Positions 8,613-18,028 are shown, numbered from the stretch's first letter. The stretch is DNA of 64,000 nt from Flavobacterium chungbukense (GCF_020805785.1 NZ_JAJGZV010000010.1:79639-143638); one strand, 5' to 3'. Notes: generated by a model not told the origin, from the letters alone. Numbers and translations: made by a program.

Positions 8613-10445
8613 ATGTCTGTAAACAAAAAAATATTATTTCTTATTTTATTGTGCTTGTGTTTACAAGGAGGATATGCTCAGGTACAGCAGGCAAAAAAAG
8701 CCGCACAAAACAAAAAAGACACGACTGAAATTTACAATAGAATTCGAAACTATTCTAAAAAAAATAAGTTTACGCAGACTATGCACAAGCTATTTTTTAG
8801 ATCCAAGAAATCAAAGAAAAAGGAAGAATTACTGGTACCAATTGATTCGACGCATTATGATGGAAAAATTATTCGTAAAATAAACATCATAACATTAGAT
8901 CCTTTTGGATATTCTGTTGCAGATACAGCACAAATGCCAAAAAACTGGGGAGAGAGAACCGGTAATAGGCTCCATTTAAAAACAAAAAAAATAGCAATTT
9001 ATAATTTACTTCTTTTCAAAAAAAACACACCGTACAATACCTATAAAATTTTGGAATCTGAACGTTTGATTCGTGCGCAACGCTATGTTACAGCTGTTCG
9101 TATTTCTAATCAGACCGTTGGTGTTGCATCAGATTCTGTAGACGTAACAATTCGTGTGCTGGACTCCTGGAGCACAATTCCGAAGTTTTCTATTTCTAGT
9201 AATCAGGTTTCTGTTGGATTTAAAGAGAAAGATTTTTTTGGTTCTGGACAGCAGTTGGAATATCGTTTTACAAACCGTTTTGATGATGGTAGAAATGCAA
9301 ACGAAGCAACTTATACTGTTCCAAATATAAAAAACACTTATATCGGTACAGTGCTCCATTACAGAATGGATTTGGATAACAATTATATTAAAAGTATTAA
9401 TGTAGAGCGAGACTTCTATTCACCTTTAACCAAATGGGCAGGTGGCGTATATGTAGATGAATATTATAGAAGAGATACGCTTCAAGCGCCAGATCTTACT
9501 TTTGCCTTTCAGCCGGTAAAATACAAATCTCAGGATTTTTGGGCTGGGCGTGCTTTTAAAATATTTGAAGATCAGCACGAAGCTATTACGAATCTTGTTG
9601 TAACCACTCGTTTTTTAAATAAGAATTTCACCGAATCTCCTACCGAAGTTTACGATCCTGATAATTTCTATTCTAGCGAAAAACTAATTTTAAGCGGTGT
9701 AGGACTGAATACCAGAAAATTTATTCAAGATCGATACATCTTTAGAAATGGCCAAACCGAAGACGTACCGATAGGGCGTGTTTACGGACTTACGTTTGGT
9801 TATCAGTATAAAAACACCTTCTGGCGGCCGTATGTTGGCGCACAATTCTCTTTTGGTAATTACTATCGTTTAGGTTTTTTAAGTATGAACTTTGAGGCTG
9901 GAACTTTCTTTCATCAATCCAAGACCTATCAAACTGCATTTTTGTTTGAATCAAACTATTTTACAAAATTATACAGTATTGGAAATTGGAAATTGAGACA
10001 ATTCGTAAATCCGAAATTTGTTGTTGGAATAAATCGTGATGATGTTATGGGAGATCAGCTTAATATTAACGAACAAAATGGTTTAGCGGGCTTTAATACA
10101 GCTTTGTACGGAACCAGCAAAGCCGTTCTTTCACTTCAAACACAAACCTACTCTCCGCATTCTTTATTAGGTTTTCGTTTAAATCCGTTTTTTAATTACG
10201 CGATAGCCGTTTTAGGAAGTCCAGAAATCGCTATGACCAAAAGTAAGCCATATTCTAAAATTACTCTAGGTTTATTGGTAAGCAATGACTATTTGGTTTT
10301 TAGTTCTTTTCAGCTTTCAATTTCTTATTACCCGAGCATTCCGCAGCAAGGGGATAATGTATTTAAGACAAATACATTTGAAACTACAGATTACAGAATG
10401 CAAAGTTTTGAGTTAAATAAGCCTAGAGTTGTCAATTATCAGTAA
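8613..10445 (+). CDS. Secreted POTRA-like / outer-membrane beta-barrel protein
   Basis: A signal peptide ends near GGYAQ (residues 1-23), followed by a basic Lys-rich segment at 24-75. The region around residues 90-175 reads like a single POTRA-type module (KIIRKINIITLDPFG, then ESERLIRAQRYVTAVRI and VDVTIRVLDSW). From about residue 190 to 610 the protein is an alternating aromatic/polar pattern typical of outer-membrane beta strands. This layout resembles BamA/TamA/FhaC-like proteins, with fewer POTRA domains. Its partner or cargo cannot be assigned. No promoter box was recognised, and the hairpin after the gene lacks a T tract. Confidence 0.7.
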   Translation: MSVNKKILFLILLCLCLQGGYAQVQQAKKAAQNKKDTTEIYNRIRNYSKKNKFTQTMHKLFFRSKKSKKKEELLVPIDSTHYDGKIIRKINIITLDPFGYSVADTAQMPKNWGERTGNRLHLKTKKIAIYNLLLFKKNTPYNTYKILESERLIRAQRYVTAVRISNQTVGVASDSVDVTIRVLDSWSTIPKFSISSNQVSVGFKEKDFFGSGQQLEYRFTNRFDDGRNANEATYTVPNIKNTYIGTVLHYRMDLDNNYIKSINVERDFYSPLTKWAGGVYVDEYYRRDTLQAPDLTFAFQPVKYKSQDFWAGRAFKIFEDQHEAITNLVVTTRFLNKNFTESPTEVYDPDNFYSSEKLILSGVGLNTRKFIQDRYIFRNGQTEDVPIGRVYGLTFGYQYKNTFWRPYVGAQFSFGNYYRLGFLSMNFEAGTFFHQSKTYQTAFLFESNYFTKLYSIGNWKLRQFVNPKFVVGINRDDVMGDQLNINEQNGLAGFNTALYGTSKAVLSLQTQTYSPHSLLGFRLNPFFNYAIAVLGSPEIAMTKSKPYSKITLGLLVSNDYLVFSSFQLSISYYPSIPQQGDNVFKTNTFETTDYRMQSFELNKPRVVNYQ

Positions 10446-10521
10446 TTTTTTTTAAAATTTTCATCTTTAAATAAAACACTTAATATCAGAAAATTAAGTG
10501 TTAAACAAATCAAAAAATAAT

Positions 10522-10583
10522 TCGACGAAATACATTTTTTACTCGACAAAATGCATGATTATTTTTTTTGGCACAGTATGTGA
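10522..10583 (+). promoter_or_regulatory. Direct repeat pair and possible sigma-54-like promoter
   Basis: TCGACGAAATACAT (10522-10535) recurs as TCGACAAAATGCAT (10543-10556), with 12 of 14 positions identical and a period of 21 bases. Downstream, TTGGCAC at 10568-10574 resembles a sigma-54 -24 element. At the correct distance the -12 dinucleotide is GA (10582-10583) instead of GC. The repeats may be activator sites for the secreted-protein gene at 10623. Confidence 0.35.
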
Positions 10584-10622
10584 ATACTCCTTTTCAAGAT
10601 TAACATTAAAAATTTAAAAAAG

Positions 10623-11135
10623 ATGAAAACGATAAAATTAGCAATCGCTGGATTATTTCTAATGGTTGCAAATGCCACGCAAGCCCAAGTATCGATTAAC
10701 GTTAATATAGGTACTCCGCCAGCTTGGGGACCTGCAGGATATGCCGAAATGGAATATTACTACTTGCCAGATATTGAAGCGTATTATGATGTAAGAGCTT
10801 CTCAGTTTATTTATTTTGGAAGAGGAAAATGGGTTAGAACAACCTATTTACCAAGACAATACAGAAACTATGATTTATACGGTGGTTACAAAGTAGTTTT
10901 AACTGATTACCATGGTAGAACACCTTATGCTTACTTTGATCGCCATAGAGTAAAATACTATAAAGGATACCACGGAGCGCCACAAAGACCATACAAACCA
11001 AGACCGGTTTATGGTTATAATGATCGAAGAGATTACAAACGTTACGACAAACATGATAAACACGATAAACATCGCGATAGACATGATGATCACCATCACC
11101 ATGATGATCACGACCACGGTAGAGGAAGAAGATAA
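10623..11135 (+). CDS. Small secreted protein with His/Asp-rich tail
   Basis: A clear signal peptide (residues 1-22, ending ATQAQ) precedes a mature protein of about 148 residues. The core is rich in Tyr and aromatic residues (MEYYYLPDIEAYYD, then FIYFGRGKWVRTTYLP), a pattern shared with small flavobacterial envelope proteins of unknown function. From about residue 130 the sequence becomes a repeat-like run of Lys, His, Asp and Arg (KHDKHDKH, then HDDHHHHDDHDH), a plausible metal-binding tail. The gene stands alone between a repeat-bearing upstream region and a strong terminator. Confidence 0.75.
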   Translation: MKTIKLAIAGLFLMVANATQAQVSINVNIGTPPAWGPAGYAEMEYYYLPDIEAYYDVRASQFIYFGRGKWVRTTYLPRQYRNYDLYGGYKVVLTDYHGRTPYAYFDRHRVKYYKGYHGAPQRPYKPRPVYGYNDRRDYKRYDKHDKHDKHRDRHDDHHHHDDHDHGRGRR

Positions 11136-11160
11136 TGCTAAAATGTTAATTTTTAGCGCT

Positions 11161-11194
11161 AGAGAGTATCAGAAACGATACTCTCTTTTTTTTT
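11161..11194 (+). terminator. Rho-independent terminator
   Basis: AGAGAGTATC and GATACTCTCT are perfect arms around a 6-nt loop, followed by nine Ts. It lies 25 bases after the His-rich protein gene. Confidence 0.9.
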
Positions 11195-11290
11195 GCTTTT
11201 TTAGTTTCCAAGTTTTGTCAAAATATTGTAACTTCAATATAAATCACTGAACAACAATGGCTTCAATTGAGTTATTTTAAATATTAACCT

Positions 11291-11319
11291 TTGTTTAATG
11301 TGATTATGATATATATTTG
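11291..11319 (+). promoter_or_regulatory. Flavobacterial promoter of the LVIVD lipoprotein gene
   Basis: TTG at 11291-11293, an 18-bp spacer and TATATTTG at 11312-11319 match the TTG/TAnnTTTG consensus exactly. The gene start is 33 bases further on. Confidence 0.8.
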
Positions 11320-11351
11320 CAGCGAATTTTTAAACTCAAATCAAAATTTTT

Positions 11352-12974
11352 ATGAAAAAGAATGTTTATTTATTTTCATTTTTAGCAATGTCACTTTTAA
11401 TAGGTTGTGACGATAATAATGATGGAAACGACAGCCAATCGGTAAATAACATTACAATTAACTCAGATCAAACTACCTTAAATCAGAGACTTGACCTAAC
11501 TAATTCTGGTGTTATTTCAATTGAAAATGTTTCAGCTACTGGAAAAAGTACAGAAACTGCAATTACAACTTTACCCTTAGTGCAGATTGCCGAAGTAAAG
11601 CCTCCTGTTGATGCCAACGGAAGAACACTTCAAGCAAGCCATGTAACAGTAAATGGAAATTACGCTTACGTTTCTTACATCACAAGAGGCGATGTTTATT
11701 CTGGAGCAATCGATGTTATTGATGTTTCTGATCCTTACAAACCAAAATTAGTTACTTCTGCTTTGATTCCAAATACGGATATCACTTCTCTTACTTATGT
11801 CAATAACAGTTTAATTATTGGTGCAGCAAAAGATGTGGATAAAGATTCTCAGCTTGCAGGAAATCCTGCAATTGTGTTTAATATGGATTTAAGTTCCGGA
11901 TTACTTACCAATACAATAAAAACAAATTATTTAGAAAGTAGAGTGACAACAGACGTCGCTGCAAATACAGCTAATTATTTTGCAGTTACAGGAGACAATG
12001 GAAGTTTATTCAAATTGAGCACTTCAACTAAAGCTGTTACAGGAAAAGTTGCTGTTGCCGACTTACGTTCTATTGCTTTAACAACTGACAAAGTAGTGAC
12101 TTTAAGCGGAACTAAAGGAGTAAATATTTACAACCAATCGACTTTAGCTTTGCAAAAAACTTTTGCAACTTCTACTGATATTAGTGGTGCAAAGAGAACT
12201 ATGGACATCGACGGAACAAAACTTTTTGTTTCTGAGGGACGAAATGGTTTAGGAGTTTATGACATCAATAGCGGATCAAAATTACAGACTATCGGAATTC
12301 CAGTTGCTGGAGAAGATAATGTTACTAATGCGGTTTCTTTTAATGACGGTTACGCTTTTATTGCAAATGGAGCTCTTGGACTTAATGTTTATCAATCTGC
12401 CACTCAACTTAGTTTATTAGGTTCTTTAGGAATTGCTGGTTCATCAAACTATGTAAAATCTAGTGGTAATTACATATATGTTGCTAGTGGTACAGGCGGT
12501 TTAAAAATCATTAAATTAGAAAAACCAAGCACTACATTTGCAAGTTGTTCTTCATATGGTATTTATAACCAAGGCAGCAATTTAATCTTAAATTCTAATG
12601 AAACTAAATCTTACCAAGGTGCAACAGCTATTAATTCAGCTATTATAAACTCTGGTGCTGTTTTAACACATTGCGGTTCAATTGCTATTCTTAGTAATTT
12701 GACTTTAAACAGTAAAGGTACATTCAATATGAGAGGAAGTTTATCTCAAGGAAAATACCAGCAAACCAATCCAACAGAACTTATCCTCAACAGCGAATCT
12801 GTTTTAAACATAGAAGGATCAGTTGTAATTTGGGGAGATTTGAGATTAAACAGTGGTGCTAAAATCAACTTTATTGGAAACGATTCGTCTATTACTATTT
12901 ACGGAAAAGTAACCAAAGGAAGCAATGTTACCATTACAGGGAATTATAAAGACACTGAAAATAAATTAAAATAA
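11352..12974 (+). CDS. LVIVD-type beta-propeller lipoprotein
   Basis: A lipoprotein signal has the lipobox LLIG and Cys19, followed by the acidic DDNNDGND. That is the type of signal linked to surface display of lipoproteins in Bacteroidota. The middle of the 540 residues has several repeats of the LVIVD type (for example AIDVIDVSDPYKPKLV near residue 130, then repeated short YAFI, YVAS and GLNVY blades), which form a beta propeller. The last 150 residues change to a Ser/Asn-rich beta-helix-like pattern (repeated LNS and INS). The gene is monocistronic between a strong promoter and a strong terminator. No enzymatic residue pattern is visible. Confidence 0.82.
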   Translation: MKKNVYLFSFLAMSLLIGCDDNNDGNDSQSVNNITINSDQTTLNQRLDLTNSGVISIENVSATGKSTETAITTLPLVQIAEVKPPVDANGRTLQASHVTVNGNYAYVSYITRGDVYSGAIDVIDVSDPYKPKLVTSALIPNTDITSLTYVNNSLIIGAAKDVDKDSQLAGNPAIVFNMDLSSGLLTNTIKTNYLESRVTTDVAANTANYFAVTGDNGSLFKLSTSTKAVTGKVAVADLRSIALTTDKVVTLSGTKGVNIYNQSTLALQKTFATSTDISGAKRTMDIDGTKLFVSEGRNGLGVYDINSGSKLQTIGIPVAGEDNVTNAVSFNDGYAFIANGALGLNVYQSATQLSLLGSLGIAGSSNYVKSSGNYIYVASGTGGLKIIKLEKPSTTFASCSSYGIYNQGSNLILNSNETKSYQGATAINSAIINSGAVLTHCGSIAILSNLTLNSKGTFNMRGSLSQGKYQQTNPTELILNSESVLNIEGSVVIWGDLRLNSGAKINFIGNDSSITIYGKVTKGSNVTITGNYKDTENKLK

Positions 12975-13010
12975 AACTATAAGTTCCAATCACTTATATC
13001 TTATAAATAA

Positions 13011-13044
13011 AAAAGCTGTTAGATTAATTTCTAACAGCTTTTTT
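13011..13044 (+). terminator. Rho-independent terminator after the LVIVD gene
   Basis: AAAGCTGTTAGA and TCTAACAGCTTT are perfect arms around a 6-nt loop, followed by Ts. Confidence 0.9.
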
Positions 13045-13119
13045 GTTTTATTCTCAAAAATAAGGTATAATTATTGTGCATTAACATTTCATTTAAATAA
13101 TCTTCCATAAAATAATTAG

Positions 13120-13127
13120 TATTTTTG
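13120..13127 (+). promoter_or_regulatory. Likely -7 box for the PIG-L gene
   Basis: TATTTTTG matches TAnnTTTG, 29 bases before the start at 13157. The upstream element would be TTC rather than TTG, so it is weaker than the best sites in this window. Confidence 0.5.
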
Positions 13128-13156
13128 GAACAGTTTCAAAAACATCTACCTCTAAC

Positions 13157-15688
13157 ATGCGAAAAATACAGATTCAAATCTTTCTTTTATTTTTTTTAGG
13201 TTTTCAGATTTCGTTTGCGCAGCAGCCACAAAAACCAAATTCAGTTGAAATTTACAATCAGATTAAAAAATTAAACTTTTTAGGATCTGTTCTTTATTTA
13301 GCAGCGCATCCTGATGACGAAAATACCCGAATGATTTCGTATTTAGCAAACGATATGAATGCCAGAACTGGTTATTTATCTTTAACTCGTGGCGATGGAG
13401 GTCAAAATTTAATTGGTCCGCAATTGCGCGAATTATTAGGAGTTATAAGAACTCAAGAATTAATTGAAGCACGAAAAATTGATGGAGGCGAACAATTTTT
13501 TTCTAGAGCAAATGATTTTGGCTTCTCAAAAAATCCTGACGAAACTTTAGATATTTGGGATAAAGACAAAGTTCTTGCCGATGTAGTTTGGACTATTAGA
13601 AAATTTCAGCCAGATATTATTATCAATAGATTTGATCATCGCTCACCAGGAACTACACACGGGCATCATACATCTTCAGCAATGTTAAGTGTTGAAAGTT
13701 TTAAATTGACCAACGACCCAAAAATATATCCTGAGCAATTAAAATATGTTGCTCCTTGGCAAGTAAAACGCCAATTTTTCAATCCGTCATGGTGGTTTTA
13801 TGGAAGTCAGGAAAAATTTGATGCTGCCAATAAAGCTAAATTTACAAAGCTAGAAACTGGTGTTTATTATAATGGAATTGGAAAATCGAATCAGGAAATA
13901 GCAGCATTAAGCAGAAGCCGTCATCAATCACAAGGTTTTGGAAGCACAGGAGTACGTGGTGAAGAAACAGAATACCTAGAATTAATTAACGGTGAAACAC
14001 CCAAAAATCGTGATAATTTATTTGATGGTATTGATACAAGCTGGAACCGCGTTAAAAATGGAAAACCAATCGGTGATTTGATTTCTTCAATTATTTCAAA
14101 ATATGATTTTAACAAACCGTCGGCTAGTATTCCTGATTTAGTAAAAGCTTACGCCATGATTGAAGCTTTGGAAGATGATCATTGGAAAGCTATTAAATCT
14201 GTAGCGATTAAAAATATAATTGCCTCTTGTTCTGGCTTATACCTTGAAGCTGTTGCAAATGAGCAGGAAGCGACTCCTGGAAGCACTCTTAAACTGTATC
14301 TTGAAGCTATTAACAGATGTAGTATTGATATGCAATTAGTTAGCATAAAAACTTTACCTGATAATAAGACCATTTCTCAAAATATTGATTTAAAAAACAA
14401 TAGCGATAAAAAAATAAATCTTCAACTGCAACTTCCAGAAAATATAGAATACACGCAACCGTATTGGTTAAAGGAAAAAGCAACAGTTGGAATGTACACT
14501 GTTTCTAATCAAGAAATTATTGGAATTCCAGATATTATCAGAGAAACTAAAGTCGTTTTTAATGTTAAGATTAATGACACCGAAATTCCTTTTGAACGTA
14601 TTATTGTTTACAAATACAACGACGGTGTAAAAGGAGAAATGTATAATTTTCTTGATATAGTTCCTGAGATTACCACTTCTATTTTAGAGAAAGTTTTGAT
14701 TTTTAGGGATACCAAAAGCAAAATGATTCCAGTTAAAGTTCGTGCTGGAAAAGATAATGTAAAAGGAAATTTACAATTAGAATTACCAAAAAGCTGGACA
14801 GTTTCTCCAAAAGAAATTCCCTTTGATTTAGATAAAAAAGGCAATGAACAGATATTTTATTTTGAAGTAACTCCTCCTGTTAATCCTGAAGAAGCGATGG
14901 TAAAAAGTATAGCCATTGTTGATGGAAAACGTTTTGATAAAGATCAGACGATTATAGACTTTAACCATATTACGAAACAAATGGTTTTAAAGAACGCAGA
15001 ATCAAAATGTATTCGAATTGACCTAAAAACTTCGGGAGATGCTATTGCTTATATCATGGGTGCTGGAGATGAAGTTCCTGAAAGCTTGGCCCAAATGGGA
15101 TATAAAGTTTCTATTCTAAAACCAGAAGAAATCACCCCTGAAAAGTTAGATTCTTTTAGTACTGTTATTACTGGAATACGTGCTTACAATACTGTAAATG
15201 CTTTGGCTAACAAACAAAATATTCTTTTCAATTTTGTAAAAAGCGGAAAAAATATGATTGTGCAATACAACACAAACGGAAAATTAGTAACCGATAAAAT
15301 TGCGCCTTATCCATTAAAATTATCAAACGATCGTGTTACGGAAGAAAATGCAAAAATCACTTTTTTAGCACCAAATCATCCTGTTTTGAATACGCCAAAT
15401 AAAATTTCAGAAAAAGATTTTCAAGGCTGGACACAAGAACAAGGTTTATATTACCCAAATGAATACGATGCGGCCTTCACTCCTATTATTTCTTCTCACG
15501 ATAAAGGAGAATCGGCAAAAGATGGTGCATTATTAGTCGCACCTTACGGAAAAGGATATTACATTTACACGGGTTTAAGTTTCTTTAGAGAATTACCAGA
15601 AGGAGTTTCTGGCGCTTACCGATTATTATCGAATATTATTTCTCTTAAACAGCCAATTGAAGCTCCTAAACAAGAATTAAAGCAATAA
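13157..15688 (+). CDS. Large secreted PIG-L family deacetylase
   Basis: The signal peptide ends in ISFAQQ (residues 1-22). The PIG-L domain follows with the zinc motif AAHPDDEN near residues 49-56 and the second zinc-ligand region HRSPGTTHGHHTSS near 160-173, ending about residue 300. The family removes acetyl groups from N-acetylglucosamine-type sugars. The following 300 residues are beta-rich and resemble NPCBM/NEW3-like immunoglobulin domains. The last 180 residues (VITGIRAYNTVNALAN, then NMIVQYNTNG) resemble a glutamine-amidotransferase-like fold seen in the large Bacteroidota members. The gene is directly followed by a microprotein and a symporter, suggesting deacetylated sugar uptake, which is inference. 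Confidence 0.85.
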   Translation: MRKIQIQIFLLFFLGFQISFAQQPQKPNSVEIYNQIKKLNFLGSVLYLAAHPDDENTRMISYLANDMNARTGYLSLTRGDGGQNLIGPQLRELLGVIRTQELIEARKIDGGEQFFSRANDFGFSKNPDETLDIWDKDKVLADVVWTIRKFQPDIIINRFDHRSPGTTHGHHTSSAMLSVESFKLTNDPKIYPEQLKYVAPWQVKRQFFNPSWWFYGSQEKFDAANKAKFTKLETGVYYNGIGKSNQEIAALSRSRHQSQGFGSTGVRGEETEYLELINGETPKNRDNLFDGIDTSWNRVKNGKPIGDLISSIISKYDFNKPSASIPDLVKAYAMIEALEDDHWKAIKSVAIKNIIASCSGLYLEAVANEQEATPGSTLKLYLEAINRCSIDMQLVSIKTLPDNKTISQNIDLKNNSDKKINLQLQLPENIEYTQPYWLKEKATVGMYTVSNQEIIGIPDIIRETKVVFNVKINDTEIPFERIIVYKYNDGVKGEMYNFLDIVPEITTSILEKVLIFRDTKSKMIPVKVRAGKDNVKGNLQLELPKSWTVSPKEIPFDLDKKGNEQIFYFEVTPPVNPEEAMVKSIAIVDGKRFDKDQTIIDFNHITKQMVLKNAESKCIRIDLKTSGDAIAYIMGAGDEVPESLAQMGYKVSILKPEEITPEKLDSFSTVITGIRAYNTVNALANKQNILFNFVKSGKNMIVQYNTNGKLVTDKIAPYPLKLSNDRVTEENAKITFLAPNHPVLNTPNKISEKDFQGWTQEQGLYYPNEYDAAFTPIISSHDKGESAKDGALLVAPYGKGYYIYTGLSFFRELPEGVSGAYRLLSNIISLKQPIEAPKQELKQ

Positions 15689-15691
15689 ACT

Positions 15692-15799
15692 ATGGAAACG
15701 AAAAAAACAAAAAAATGGAAAAAAAGCTATACCTACGTTTTGGTCGTTAATGCAATTTACATTGCTATTTTCGTTTTAATCATGCAATTATACTCATAA
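15692..15799 (+). CDS. 35-residue single-pass membrane microprotein upstream of the symporter
   Basis: An ATG 3 bases after the PIG-L stop opens 35 codons ending 3 bases before the symporter start. The peptide has a strongly basic N terminus (METKKTKKWKKS) and one hydrophobic helix (YVLVVNAIYIAIFVLIMQLY), so a single-pass, N-in topology is expected. The tight spacing on both sides argues for a real, co-translated gene. Small hydrophobic subunits next to sodium:solute symporters are known in other bacteria; a similar accessory role here is inference. No family was recognised. Confidence 0.7.
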   Translation: METKKTKKWKKSYTYVLVVNAIYIAIFVLIMQLYS

Positions 15800-15802
15800 C
15801 CT

Positions 15803-17524
15803 ATGCAGCTATTTGACTGGATCGTACTTATTGTAACATTATTATTTATTGTTGGATATGGCTCGTGGAAAACGCGAGGCAGTAAAAACGTTGAAGATTT
15901 CATTTTAGGAAACAACGAAACGCCTTGGTATACTGTTGGCCTTTCTGTTATGGCCACACAAGCCAGTGCGATTACTTTCCTATCTACTCCAGGACAAGCT
16001 TATCATGACGGAATGGGATTTGTTCAATTTTATTTTGGCTTGCCAATAGCCATGATTGTAATTTGCGTCACCTTTATTCCTCTTTATCATAAAAGCAAAG
16101 TTTTTACGGCTTACGAATTTTTAGAAAGAAGATTTGATGTTAAAACTCGTTCTCTAGCCGCTATTCTGTTTCTAGTACAGCGCGGATTAGGAACTGGTTT
16201 AACAATTTATGCTCCAGCCATTATTTTGTCTGCCCTTTTAGGATGGAACTTGACTGTTATGAATATCATTATCGGTTTTTTAGTTATCATTTATACCTTT
16301 TCTGGCGGAACAAAAGCCGTTAACGTTACACAAAAACAGCAGATGTTCGTAATTATGTCTGGAATGTTTATCACTTTCTTTTTGATTCTTCATTACCTTC
16401 CAAACGATATGACTTTTAATAGTGCACTTCATATTGCAGGTGCAAACGATAAAATGGATATTGTGAATTTTTCTTTTGATCCAGAAGAGAAATACACCAT
16501 CTGGAGCGGTATCACAGGAGGTTTCTTCTTGGCTCTTGCCTATTTTGGTACTGATCAATCGCAAGTTGGACGCTATTTGTCTGGAAAATCAATTCGTGAA
16601 AGTCAAATGGGATTGATTATGAATGGCCTTTTGAAAGTTCCAATGCAGTTCTTTATTCTTTTGACAGGAGTTATGGTTTTTGTGTTTTTTCAATTCAATC
16701 CGGTTCCTTTAAATTTCAATCCAAATAATAAAATTGCGATTGAAAAATCGATTTATAAAGATGAATATCATGCTTTAGAACAAAAATTAGTAAAATTATC
16801 GGAAGACAAAAAAGTAATTAACTTGTTGTATATCGATCAGTTAAATCAAGATTATGACAATCCTATTTTGCGTAAAGAGTTGGTAGCGTTGTCTAATAAA
16901 GAGAAAGATTTACGAGACAAAGCAAAAGAAATAATTGTAAAAGCAGATAACAATACCGAGACTAACGATAAAGATTATGTGTTCTTTCACTTTATTCTGC
17001 ATTATTTACCAAAAGGTCTAATCGGATTGCTATTGGCCGTTATTCTTTCTGCAGCAATGTCTTCTACCGCTTCTGGATTAACTGCATTGGCCTCTACAAC
17101 GGCGATTGATATTTACAAAAGAAATCAGAAAACACCAAAATCAGAAAAGCATTATTTGAACGTAACGAAGTTTTTTACTCTTTTTTGGGGAATTATAGCA
17201 ATCCTTTTTGCTTGTGTAGGAACGTTGTTTGAGAATTTAATTCAGCTAGTAAACATTATCGGATCGATTTTCTACGGAACCGTTTTAGGAATTTTCCTTG
17301 TTGGTTTTTATTTAAAAAGAGTTAAAGCAAAACCAATGTTTATTAGTGCCATCATTAGTCAATTGACGATTTTTGTGATTTATTACTTTATGATTTATAC
17401 GCAAGAAAAACTAGGTTATTTATGGCTGAATTTTATTGGCGCTATTTTGACAATTGTTTTGGCTTTACTTTTCCAATTTTTATTTTTCAGAGGGCAAAGT
17501 GAACTAGAAGTAATTGAAGAATAA
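15803..17524 (+). CDS. Sodium:solute symporter (SSS family)
   Basis: This is a 573-residue transporter of the SSS/SGLT fold with about 13-14 helices. Family marks include SVMATQASAITFLSTPGQAYHDG near residues 50-72, the GFFLALAYFGTDQSQVGRYL region near 240-260, and SAAMSSTASGLTALAS near residues 418-433, where Na+-coordinating Ser residues lie. A hydrophilic, charged insertion of about 80 residues (near 310-395) sits between helices and is longer than in classic members. Substrate is unknown; neighbouring PIG-L and microprotein genes hint at a sugar or sialic-acid-like solute. It is the last gene of the 13157-17524 unit. Confidence 0.9.
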   Translation: MQLFDWIVLIVTLLFIVGYGSWKTRGSKNVEDFILGNNETPWYTVGLSVMATQASAITFLSTPGQAYHDGMGFVQFYFGLPIAMIVICVTFIPLYHKSKVFTAYEFLERRFDVKTRSLAAILFLVQRGLGTGLTIYAPAIILSALLGWNLTVMNIIIGFLVIIYTFSGGTKAVNVTQKQQMFVIMSGMFITFFLILHYLPNDMTFNSALHIAGANDKMDIVNFSFDPEEKYTIWSGITGGFFLALAYFGTDQSQVGRYLSGKSIRESQMGLIMNGLLKVPMQFFILLTGVMVFVFFQFNPVPLNFNPNNKIAIEKSIYKDEYHALEQKLVKLSEDKKVINLLYIDQLNQDYDNPILRKELVALSNKEKDLRDKAKEIIVKADNNTETNDKDYVFFHFILHYLPKGLIGLLLAVILSAAMSSTASGLTALASTTAIDIYKRNQKTPKSEKHYLNVTKFFTLFWGIIAILFACVGTLFENLIQLVNIIGSIFYGTVLGIFLVGFYLKRVKAKPMFISAIISQLTIFVIYYFMIYTQEKLGYLWLNFIGAILTIVLALLFQFLFFRGQSELEVIEE

Positions 17525-17541
17525 TCTGATTTATAAATTTG
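17514..17541 (+). promoter_or_regulatory. Flavobacterial promoter for the 17555 gene
   Basis: TTG at 17514-17516, a 17-bp spacer and TAAATTTG at 17534-17541 form a full consensus promoter. It overlaps the end of the symporter gene. Confidence 0.7.
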
Positions 17542-17554
17542 ATATTTTCAGCAA

Positions 17555-17983
17555 ATGAAAAAAGAAGAATTTTTATTTTGTTTAAAAGGAGCAAGTTTTG
17601 TTGCTCTCAAATTTGCAGAACGATATGTCAAAGATAAATTAGTTACAGACTTTAAGTATAATGTGATTCTTACTGTTGCTGGTAATATTGTCGGGGTAAA
17701 GCAATTTGAGATATATCCTGAAGAAAAAGATATTATAAAACTGGATTTAACTGATAATGAAGTTGTAGATTTATTATATAGAAACAATAAAATACCAATT
17801 TGGATTGATATCAGCGTTTTAAAATCAAGTAGAAAAAGTACAACTTTTAATCTATTATGTTCTGGAAAATATAGTGGTGATAAAGATGATTACTATTATA
17901 ATGAAAATGGTTCTGGACCTTTTGGAGTGAAAAGTCCAAATTTTCCATTAAATTATAAAGAGGGCAAAAAATTTAGGTTATAG
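17555..17983 (+). CDS. Hypothetical soluble protein, 142 residues
   Basis: No family was recognised. The protein has no signal peptide and no membrane helix. Its composition is mixed alpha/beta, with an acidic middle (PEEKDIIKLDLTDNEVVDLL) and a Tyr/Gly-rich end (DKDDYYYNENGSGPFG). It has its own consensus promoter. A hairpin-bearing intergenic element follows 45 bases after the stop. The next gene encodes an unrelated membrane protein, so an isolated orphan gene is the safest reading. The codon pattern looks like ordinary coding sequence. Confidence 0.65.
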   Translation: MKKEEFLFCLKGASFVALKFAERYVKDKLVTDFKYNVILTVAGNIVGVKQFEIYPEEKDIIKLDLTDNEVVDLLYRNNKIPIWIDISVLKSSRKSTTFNLLCSGKYSGDKDDYYYNENGSGPFGVKSPNFPLNYKEGKKFRL

Positions 17984-18028
17984 AGTAATTTTTCATACAA
18001 TAAACATTCTATTAAATAATCCTAATGC

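Noticed and set aside
10475..10502. Inverted repeat AACACTTAAT/ATTAAGTGTT after the beta-barrel gene
   Set aside because: The stem is perfect but AT-rich and is not followed by a T run on the plus strand, so I do not call it a terminator.
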